A stretch of DNA of 27,008 bases from a virus: the IMG/VR virus record IMGVR_UViG_3300006754_000129, positions 1-27,008 of that record. The stretch is one strand, 5' to 3'. The notes under the pieces were generated by a model that worked only from the letters and a program-made list of their open reading frames with translations, was not told the origin of the DNA and did not search any database. This document shows, piece by piece, positions 1 through 4,989 of this stretch (the stretch's first letter is position 1; every line of letters starts with the position of its first letter). The position numbers were made by a program, and so were the translations under genes.

Positions 1-266
1 TAAAAGATATACCACCACCTCACCTGGACCTTTTTCGATTGTGTCGAATGGGGGGTACGGTAGGATAGTAGAACGGTAGGAAAATGTAAAATGAATGAGT
101 GGAAATTACAAAAGTATCCTAGTATCTTTCTCCCCAATACTTTTTTGTTTGTTCCTGTCTCCGTATTATATAATGAACACGCGTTCTATATATAGCAAGA
201 CCCGTGCCAATATGCGCGAACTTTTTAAAATATATTAAATAGTTTTCCACCCTCGGGAATAAGCAC
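1..266. other. AT-rich stretch without a supportable gene
   Basis: No convincing gene is visible here. A TATAAT hexamer lies at 169-174 with a weak TTGTTT 18 bp upstream on the + strand. A 47-codon + strand frame at 95-238 encodes a hydrophobic stretch but has no well-placed ribosome binding site. The segment lies beyond the terminators that close the leftward operon, so it probably separates that operon from whatever lies to the left. Confidence 0.5.
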
Positions 267-300
267 AAAAAAAGCCCACACACGATCTTGTGTGCGAGCT
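267..300 (-). terminator. Intrinsic terminator, second of a tandem pair
   Basis: Read on the minus strand, an 11-bp stem (AGCTCGCACAC pairing with GTGTGTGGGCT, loop AAGATC) is followed directly by seven T. Two of the pairs are G-U wobbles in the minus-strand RNA and would be C-A mismatches in the plus-strand RNA, so the sequence is adapted to stop leftward transcription. It lies about 40 bp beyond a first terminator. Confidence 0.8.
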
Positions 301-330
301 TTTCTAAAAGCTTTTTTCTCTCCCAACCAA

Positions 331-372
331 GCAAAAAAATAGGCCCGAGGGAATCCTCACCCCCGAGCCTAT
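331..372 (-). terminator. Intrinsic terminator closing the leftward operon
   Basis: On the minus strand a 13-bp stem (left arm ATAGGCTCGGGGG, right arm CCCTCGGGCCTAT, 8-nt loop) runs straight into seven T. All 13 positions pair in the minus RNA if two G-U wobbles are allowed. In the plus RNA those two positions become C-A mismatches. The stem starts 8 bp after the stop codon of the 36-aa gene. Confidence 0.85.
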
Positions 373-379
373 GTTCCGC

Positions 380-490
380 CTATCGGCGGTTCTTTCGCCT
401 ACTGTCTCGAACCTTCGCGCGGGCCTTTTTACGGGCCTTGAACGAAAGTTTCCGCGACAGTCTCCGGCGCTTGCGGCCAGAGTCTTTCAT
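380..490 (-). CDS. Highly basic 36-aa peptide
   Basis: The 36-residue product has 20 Lys/Arg, including the runs RKRRR and RRKNRR, and almost no hydrophobic residues. It could be an RNA- or DNA-binding peptide, but no family is recognised. The ATG overlaps the stop of the preceding gene as ATGA, indicating translational coupling, and a GGAGA ribosome binding site lies 6 nt upstream inside that gene. It is the last gene of the leftward operon, with the first terminator just beyond it. The coupled start, the binding site and the terminator placement support a real gene despite its size. Confidence 0.7.
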   Translation of the reverse strand: MKDSGRKRRRLSRKLSFKARKKARAKVRDSRRKNRR

Positions 491-726
491 ACTTGTCTCC
501 GTATCTTTACGCTCGCAGTAGCATCTACATGCAAGCCCTGTTTGTAATCCTCATCGTTCGTTCTTGCATGATCCCAGTCCCTTGTGCTAAAGGGCCGCAC
601 TGTTACGGTCTTTAGCTCAACACCGGGCCTTTCTCCGCTTGTTGGATCGGAGATGATCGACCCACTAAGACTCTCGAGTACTGCCATCCAAAGTGAATCC
701 GCCGCAGTCTCAATTCTTTCAGGCAT
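487..726 (-). CDS. Unknown 79-aa protein
   Basis: Small soluble protein of mixed composition without a signal peptide, membrane segment or recognised motif. The ATG is preceded by AGGGGA within CTAGGGGATTCTA, the same CTAGGGGA leader element found before the upstream 153-aa gene. It is the middle gene of a three-gene leftward operon: an 82-nt CTAG-rich gap separates it from the gene before it, and an ATGA overlap joins it to the basic peptide after it. Function unknown. As part of a module divergent from the virion genes it may act early or in replication, which is inference only. Confidence 0.7.
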   Translation of the reverse strand: MPERIETAADSLWMAVLESLSGSIISDPTSGERPGVELKTVTVRPFSTRDWDHARTNDEDYKQGLHVDATASVKIRRQV

Positions 727-775
727 TAGAATCCCCTAGTTTTATGAAAGGATTGTCGGACCTAGCAGGATCCTA

Positions 776-790
776 GTTGGGGCCACCTAG
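776..790 (+). repeat. 15-bp inverted repeat, copy A
   Basis: GTTGGGGCCACCTAG. Its reverse complement recurs with one mismatch at 1305-1319, so the two copies bracket the 153-aa gene in opposite orientations. Both lie in leaders crowded with CTAG. Confidence 0.6.
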
Positions 791-808
791 TCTCATATGT
801 GTACTAAT

Positions 809-1270
809 TTATCCAGCAGCGAGTTCCATATCATTCGAGTCCTCGTTTGTATCCTCAGCCGAGTCCTCGTTTTCCTGTTCCACCTGTTCGGCCAAAGCCA
901 CTGCGGCCTTGAGTTCCTCGAGCGTCATGACGGCAACCGTTTCCTGAGCAGTCATTGGTACTTTTTCGACAACTACCGATGTGCGTAGCGTTCCCAGGAT
1001 GAACCTGTCCGTGGTCTTCCATACCCCAGTATCATGGATCTCTTTTGCCATCTGGCGATCCTCGATACTAGTTCGGTAATCATCCTTCTGCCCAGAGATT
1101 CTCTTGTACTTTTCGGCGGCCATTCTTAACATGTAATCATGGAAACCTTTCTTGATCATCTCAGCAGAAAGGTCGTCAGTGAACGCTATCCGTAATTCAT
1201 GATTGTGTCCACCGTGGACCACTTTCTTGCTCATATCCTCAAGTAGAAAGTTCTGGAATTTTTTAGCCAT
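809..1270 (-). CDS. Unknown 153-aa protein with acidic tail
   Basis: First gene of the leftward operon. The start chosen is the ATG at 1268-1270 (product begins MAKKFQNFLLEDMSKK), because CTAGGGGAACAAAGAATC upstream gives a ribosome binding site. An earlier in-frame start would run through this leader. The N-terminal two thirds is mixed and helical-looking (AEMIKKGFHDYMLRMAAEKYKR). The C-terminal ~30 residues are strongly acidic (EQENEDSAEDTNEDSND) and probably disordered. No catalytic motif, membrane segment or known family is recognised. Acidic tails occur in phage DNA-mimic and single-strand-binding proteins, but nothing else supports either role. Confidence 0.75.
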   Translation of the reverse strand: MAKKFQNFLLEDMSKKVVHGGHNHELRIAFTDDLSAEMIKKGFHDYMLRMAAEKYKRISGQKDDYRTSIEDRQMAKEIHDTGVWKTTDRFILGTLRTSVVVEKVPMTAQETVAVMTLEELKAAVALAEQVEQENEDSAEDTNEDSNDMELAAG

Positions 1271-1304
1271 GATTCTTTGTTCCCCTAGATTTTGTTGTGG
1301 GAAA

Positions 1305-1319
1305 CTAGATGGCCCCAAC
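1305..1319 (-). repeat. 15-bp inverted repeat, copy B
   Basis: Read on the minus strand this is GTTGGGGCCATCTAG, matching copy A at 776-790 with one mismatch. It lies in the leader of the 153-aa gene, about 35 nt upstream of its start codon. Confidence 0.6.
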
Positions 1320-1527
1320 AAGAATCCCACTAGATCCTAGTTCCGAAAACTATTTGTCTAGTGTCCATTCCTGTTTTTATTATTGCACCACAGAATTGTT
1401 GTCGCGAGTAATAATCCTCGGGGGGTCCTGGCGCAAACGCTCGCCCCCATTACTTTATCGCTAGATTCGTGGTACTGGTGTATCCGTGTCCATGCGCCCC
1501 GCGCGCATTCCTACCTGTGCGGTATTT

Positions 1528-1548
1528 GTCTAGGCGTATGCCCTAGAC
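1528..1548. repeat. Short CTAG-centred hairpin
   Basis: Perfect 7-bp arms GTCTAGG and CCTAGAC separated by 7 nt. It lies within the divergent intergenic region. Function unknown; it may be a protein-binding site. Confidence 0.4.
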
Positions 1549-1823
1549 GGCGAATTTCATTTGAGTACGGATATACTATGGTATTTCTAGTATGCGGACC
1601 TGTCGATATATATACTCCCGTAAAAATGTGAATAAATTTATTTTTCGAGTGTAACAAAAAACGCTGGAAAAAAAAACAATGCAAATCCCGTGCCAAACAA
1701 AAAGTATTGGGTGCAACTCGTTTATTTACATATATTTACATACAATTAAATGCCTAGTTCATGTATCGGAATTAAACTAGTGGACGTATCTAGTTGTTTT
1801 TAAACGAGTTATGATAATATTAT

Positions 1824-1938
1824 TGACAACTTGGCATAGAAATGTCAAAAAATGTCATGAAAGTACACAACCTAGTGTAATTGTTATGTAAACTAGTGTC
1901 AAAATAGCATAGAAAAATATGTCATATTGACACTGACA
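1824..1938. repeat. TGTCA/TGACA pentamer array
   Basis: TGTCA occurs at 1843, 1853, 1897 and 1920, and its complement TGACA at 1824, 1928 and 1934: seven copies in 115 bp. One pair is a tight inverted repeat (TGTCA-TAT-TGACA, 1920-1932). Two CTAGTGT words (1872, 1893) are exactly 21 bp apart, and GCATAGAAA is repeated at 1834 and 1907. The layout resembles iterons or an operator cluster bound by a phage protein. Confidence 0.55.
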
Positions 1939-2006
1939 AAACATCTAAATAGTTGTTTTTATTATACTTATGAAAGTACTAATAAAATAGTTGTTATGTT
2001 TTTTAT

Positions 2007-2034
2007 CACTATAATGAATATATACATTATAGTG
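2007..2034. repeat. Palindrome with 10-bp arms
   Basis: CACTATAATG and CATTATAGTG are perfect 10-bp inverted arms around the 8-nt AT spacer AATATATA. It has no T tract, so it is unlikely to be a terminator. It sits at the end of the AT-rich core of the divergent region, fitting a dimeric protein-binding site or a DNA cruciform. Confidence 0.6.
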
Positions 2035-2198
2035 GCGAAAAAAGTATTGCCAACAGAACGGATGCTAGGTATGCCAAACTAGTTGTCGCGGCATCCCGCG
2101 CGTGCACACGTTTATTATATTTCAGCTCCTAAAAATTTCTGAGCTAATTTTCAAAACGTCAAGGGGGAGGGGGTTGAGTCTCCTCATGGCGCGTTGTG

Positions 2199-2225
2199 AA
2201 CTCCGTAACAAATTGTTACAGAGTT
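2199..2225. repeat. Repeated phage palindrome, copy 1
   Basis: Arms AACTCCGTAACAA and TTGTTACAGAGTT around a single central A. All pairs form except one C-A position. It lies about 95 bp upstream of the first gene of the packaging operon. Four similar copies precede the portal, scaffold, sugar cassette and tail fibre. Confidence 0.8.
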
Positions 2226-2263
2226 GGAGGGTTTGCTTGGCGGGAAAGAATGTGCAAATATGG

Positions 2264-2291
2264 TTTGCATAGTGGCACTCTCTTATATACA
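2264..2291 (+). promoter_or_regulatory. Possible rightward promoter
   Basis: TTTGCA (2264-2269) and TATACA (2286-2291) are separated by 16 bp, about 30 bp upstream of the start codon of the first rightward gene. Each hexamer departs from the sigma-70 consensus, so this is only a candidate. Confidence 0.3.
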
Positions 2292-2319
2292 TTTATGGTA
2301 GAAAGGTTTTAGGGACGAG

Positions 2320-2499
2320 ATGATAAGAGTAGACGATTTGTGGAGTGAGCATAGGAAGGTCTTCGCGCTTCTTGACAGCGGCCTGTCCGAATTGGGCATC
2401 GCTGAAGAGTTGGGCTGGGACCTGGATGTGGTGCAGAGAATCGTTAGGAGCAGAATGGGTTTGCGGAAAAGAGGGATTGAAGAAACTGTAGAAGCTTAG
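2320..2499 (+). CDS. Small helix-turn-helix protein
   Basis: 59-residue product starting MIRVDDLWSEHRK. The ATG follows AGGGACGAG, a good ribosome binding site. Residues ~16-42 (LLDSGLSELGIAEELGWDLD followed by a recognition-like helix) have the spacing and hydrophobic pattern of a homeodomain-like HTH, with a basic stretch GLRKRG near the end. It is the first gene of the rightward packaging operon, just after the control region, so it may be a transcriptional regulator or an accessory to the small terminase. The exact family cannot be told. It is shorter than most stand-alone repressors. Confidence 0.7.
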   Translation: MIRVDDLWSEHRKVFALLDSGLSELGIAEELGWDLDVVQRIVRSRMGLRKRGIEETVEA

Positions 2500-2589
2500 G
2501 GCCGGGGGAGCGAGGTGGTGTGTACTGTCCCTTCCAGCCCTGCTCCGCACTATTGAGCTCCCTCGTACCCTTCTCTCAGGAGGTTGAAA

Positions 2590-2706
2590 ATGCCTAAAGT
2601 TGGAGGAAAGAAATTCTCGTATTCAAAGTCTGGCCAGAAGGCCGCAAAGACTTATGCGAAGAAGACCGGCCAGAAGGTGAAGAAGGCTGGGACTAGGAAG
2701 AAGTAA
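2590..2706 (+). CDS. Basic 38-aa peptide upstream of TerS
   Basis: 38 residues starting MPKVGGKKFSYSKSG, with 14 Lys/Arg. A near-perfect AGGAGG lies 7 nt before the ATG, and the stop is 1 nt before the next ATG, so it is part of the packaging operon. The lysine-rich tail contains two similar heptads (SGQKAAK and TGQKVKK). Short peptides starting MPKVG(G)KKF are common near packaging and portal genes in environmental phages. From memory their role is not known. A DNA-binding or virion-minor-component function is inference from charge and position. Confidence 0.75.
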   Translation: MPKVGGKKFSYSKSGQKAAKTYAKKTGQKVKKAGTRKK

Positions 2707-2707
2707 C

Positions 2708-3334
2708 ATGGCACGTAAAAGGGAGATAGACTCCGCGTTGATGATTCAGGCCCTCGAGCAGACTATGACAGTTGAAGAGGCGGCTGATAAGATTGGATGC
2801 ACAGCGCCGAGTTTGCGGAACAGGGCGAAGGAGGAAGTTGATGTGAAGGTGGCTCTCCAAGGTCAGAGTAAGGCTCGGGAGAATATCCTTGCAGAGGCCA
2901 TCATCGCTAACAAAGGAGTCCTCAGCAAAGTCGCTGACACGGTCGGCATGGGGTCTGCTCAAGCAGTCCGTTACCACATCACTCGCAGTCCGGCACTGCA
3001 GCAAGTGATGGCTGATTCACGTGAGAGGATCATCGACACAGCTGAGGACAACATATTCAGGGCTGTTGAGAGTGGAGACAAGGCTTACAGCTGGAAAGTT
3101 CTTCAGACTCTCGGTAAGGATCGTGGGTATACAGAGAGGCGGGAAGTAGATCAGCACGTTATACACTCGGTGGATCAGACTTCTACAGAGGCCCTTGTGG
3201 GAGTTCTTGATCGTTTGGCGACTTCTAATCCGGAAGCCATTGAGGCTGATTTTGCTGTCTTAGATGATGAAGAGCGTAAGGTGCTTGGGGAAGCCCTTAG
3301 TGATCATAAGAAAGAGGAAGCTGCAACGCAGTGA
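2708..3334 (+). CDS. Terminase small subunit-like protein
   Basis: 208 aa. The N-terminal ~65 residues contain HTH-like helices (TVEEAADKIGCTAPSLRNRA) as in DNA-recognition domains of small terminases. A second HTH-like segment follows (GVLSKVADTVGMGSAQAVRY). The middle (residues ~95-150) is helical, and the C-terminus is acidic and charged (DDEERKVLGEALSDHKKEE), fitting the oligomerisation and TerL-contact regions of TerS. The gene directly precedes terL with a stop/start overlap, the usual terS-terL arrangement. The ribosome binding site AGGAAG lies within the end of the basic peptide gene. TerS proteins diverge strongly, so the call rests on fold pattern and position. Confidence 0.75.
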   Translation: MARKREIDSALMIQALEQTMTVEEAADKIGCTAPSLRNRAKEEVDVKVALQGQSKARENILAEAIIANKGVLSKVADTVGMGSAQAVRYHITRSPALQQVMADSRERIIDTAEDNIFRAVESGDKAYSWKVLQTLGKDRGYTERREVDQHVIHSVDQTSTEALVGVLDRLATSNPEAIEADFAVLDDEERKVLGEALSDHKKEEAATQ

Positions 3335-4968
3335 ATGAATTGATCGCCAATACTCCTGTGGCCCTAACACCTGAGGCCCAGGATCCAGCTGAGGTTGCCA
3401 GAGAGCTTATCAGGCGCAAACAGGCGGCTGGTAGTCTGGTAAAGTACGCTCAGTTCATGGATGATGGTTATGATCCTTACCAGGTTCATTATCATATAGC
3501 CGAGAAGCTGCAAGCTGTCGAGCAAGGGAAACTTCGGCGGCTGGCGATATTTGTCCCTCCTGCTATTGGTAAATCCAGGATTTCTAGTGAGATATTTCCT
3601 TCTTGGTTCTTCGGCAGAAACCCGACATTGGAGTTCATCCAGGCAAGCTATTCAGCAGATCTGGCCTTTGGGTTTGGAAGGAATGTTAGGAATATAATAA
3701 AAGATGACCGCTTTCGTTTAGTGTTTCCTGGGATTAAGATCGCCGATGATGCTCAGAGCATGAATGAATGGAAGACGCATCAGGGTGGAGAGTATAAGGC
3801 TGAGGGTGTACTAGGCGGGCTGATAGGCTTCCACGCACACATAGCTGTCATAGATGACCCTTTCAAGAGTTACGAAAGTGCCCTCAGTCTAAATAATCGT
3901 AGAGCTGTTTGGGATTGGTACGCGAGCGTTTTGCTCAACCGTCTGCGTCCTTATAAGGATGGTCCAGGTGCTGTTATACTAATCATGCAGAGGTGGCATG
4001 ACGATGACTTGGGGGGACGGATTGAAAAGCTCAACGAAGCAGGCGAAGAGTATTGGGACATTATAAGGCTTCCCTCCCTCGCAGAAGCGGATGATCCTTT
4101 GGGCCGAGCGCCAGGCGAAGCGCTCTTGCCGGAAGGCCCTAACATGCGCTCAACTGAGGAGCTCCACGCTATTCGTGCGCGCAATCCGTCCCTTTTTATG
4201 GCTTTGCATCAGCAGAAACCGGTCAGCGATGAGGGGGATGTTTTTCAGCCTGGTTGGATGAAGAAGGTTCCTGATAGTAAGATTCCTGAAAATATGACTT
4301 ATTACGGAACCAGTGATTATGCACTGACCAAGGGTTCTGGAGACTACACTGTTCATATGGTCTTCGGCATAGATGAGCGAGGTATGATATACCTTGTTGA
4401 GGTGTTTAGGGACCAAGTGGAGATATTTGATGGGGTGGAGAGTGCTTGTGAGTTGATGCTTAAGTATAAGCCTTTGAAATGGCTACATGAGCGTGTTATG
4501 ATGGGTAAGGTTGTTGGGCCTCTTCTTAGGAAGCGTAAAGCGGAACTTGGTTGCTGGACGGTCTTAGAGGATGTTAGTGTTATAGGGAGAGGTTCTAAAG
4601 ATTCAGTTAATAGAGCTGGAGCTATAGCAGGGGCAATGCAGATGGGAATCTTTCATGTCCCTGAGAATGCTACTTGGCTGGGAGAGCTTGAGCACGAGAT
4701 AAGTAGATTTCCCAATGCTAGGTATGACGATCAGATTGATTGCTTGGCTTTGTTAGGTATGCAGCTCTCAAAGCTCCGCAGCGCGATAGGCGCGGCTGAG
4801 GTGTTAACTGGACCTACAAAGATTGTTCCAAGTAGTAGTACCTTCGATGAGTACGTTATGAAAAACACCAGGGCGAGAAGAGGGATGCCAAGACGGAACG
4901 AAGGTATTGTAGTTCCTTTTCCAGAGGCCAGTCCGTTAGATGATAACTGGGGCCTTGACGCTCCATAA
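3331..4968 (+). CDS. terL: Terminase large subunit (packaging ATPase/nuclease)
   Basis: 545 aa motor that pumps DNA into the procapsid and cuts the concatemer. ATPase domain: Walker A VPPAIGKS (75-82), Walker B IAVIDD (171-176), and a coupling motif ILIMQRWHDDD (217-227) typical of large terminases. The C-terminal RNase H-like nuclease shows Asp residues at SDYA (329) and GDYT (338), and a final acidic cluster YDDQID (465-470). It starts at a GTG overlapping the terS stop (GTGA), with AGAGGAAG upstream. No intein or break is seen. The stop codon lies inside the left arm of a palindrome that continues into the portal ribosome binding site. Its length matches the family. Confidence 0.95.
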   Translation: MNELIANTPVALTPEAQDPAEVARELIRRKQAAGSLVKYAQFMDDGYDPYQVHYHIAEKLQAVEQGKLRRLAIFVPPAIGKSRISSEIFPSWFFGRNPTLEFIQASYSADLAFGFGRNVRNIIKDDRFRLVFPGIKIADDAQSMNEWKTHQGGEYKAEGVLGGLIGFHAHIAVIDDPFKSYESALSLNNRRAVWDWYASVLLNRLRPYKDGPGAVILIMQRWHDDDLGGRIEKLNEAGEEYWDIIRLPSLAEADDPLGRAPGEALLPEGPNMRSTEELHAIRARNPSLFMALHQQKPVSDEGDVFQPGWMKKVPDSKIPENMTYYGTSDYALTKGSGDYTVHMVFGIDERGMIYLVEVFRDQVEIFDGVESACELMLKYKPLKWLHERVMMGKVVGPLLRKRKAELGCWTVLEDVSVIGRGSKDSVNRAGAIAGAMQMGIFHVPENATWLGELEHEISRFPNARYDDQIDCLALLGMQLSKLRSAIGAAEVLTGPTKIVPSSSTFDEYVMKNTRARRGMPRRNEGIVVPFPEASPLDDNWGLDAP

Positions 4969-4983
4969 CAAATTGTTATAGAG
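4961..4983 (+). repeat. Repeated phage palindrome, copy 2
   Basis: Arms CTCCATAACAA and TTGTTATAGAG. The inner pair that is G-C in copies 1 and 4 is A-T here, a compensatory change. The left arm contains the terL stop codon. The right arm ends in GAG, part of the portal Shine-Dalgarno sequence, with the portal ATG 6 nt further on. Confidence 0.8.
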
Positions 4984-4989
4984 AAGATA

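Larger units (their letters stand above)
1271..2319. promoter_or_regulatory. Divergent intergenic control region, origin candidate
   Basis: About 1 kb without a credible gene separates the leftward operon from the rightward packaging operon. It must hold promoters for both directions. It is AT-rich, especially 1640-2040, and carries 16 CTAG sites between 1271 and 2100, where about three would be expected by chance. Contents in order: CTAG-rich leader (1285-1361), a short hairpin (1528-1548), a TGTCA/TGACA array (1824-1938), copies of TAGTTGTT-like words (1791, 1950, 1988), a 10-bp-arm palindrome (2007-2034), a G-rich run near 2163 and the first copy of the repeated phage palindrome (2199-2225). 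Repeats, palindromes and an AT-rich core resemble a replication origin or operator region, but neither is shown. Confidence 0.55.

Noticed and set aside
95-238. 47-codon + strand frame with a hydrophobic stretch that could be a membrane peptide
   Set aside because: The only AGG is about 14 nt upstream, the sequence is AT-rich enough to make hydrophobic codons by chance, and no neighbour supports it.
119-334. 71-codon minus-strand frame
   Set aside because: It runs through the terminator at 267-300, has no ribosome binding site and has erratic composition.
1271-1330. Longer start for the 153-aa protein
   Set aside because: The extra 20 codons cover the CTAGGGGA leader and inverted repeat B; the internal ATG at 1270 has the ribosome binding site.
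1383-1696. Short frames on both strands in the divergent region (82 and 61 codons)
   Set aside because: No ribosome binding sites; low-quality composition; they overlap each other and inverted repeats.
1824-2034. CRISPR-like array
   Set aside because: Repeats are only 5-12 bp and irregularly spaced, with no spacer-sized units.
2199-2225. Palindrome copies as ordinary rho-independent terminators
   Set aside because: No copy is followed by a T tract, and two overlap ribosome binding sites of the next gene.
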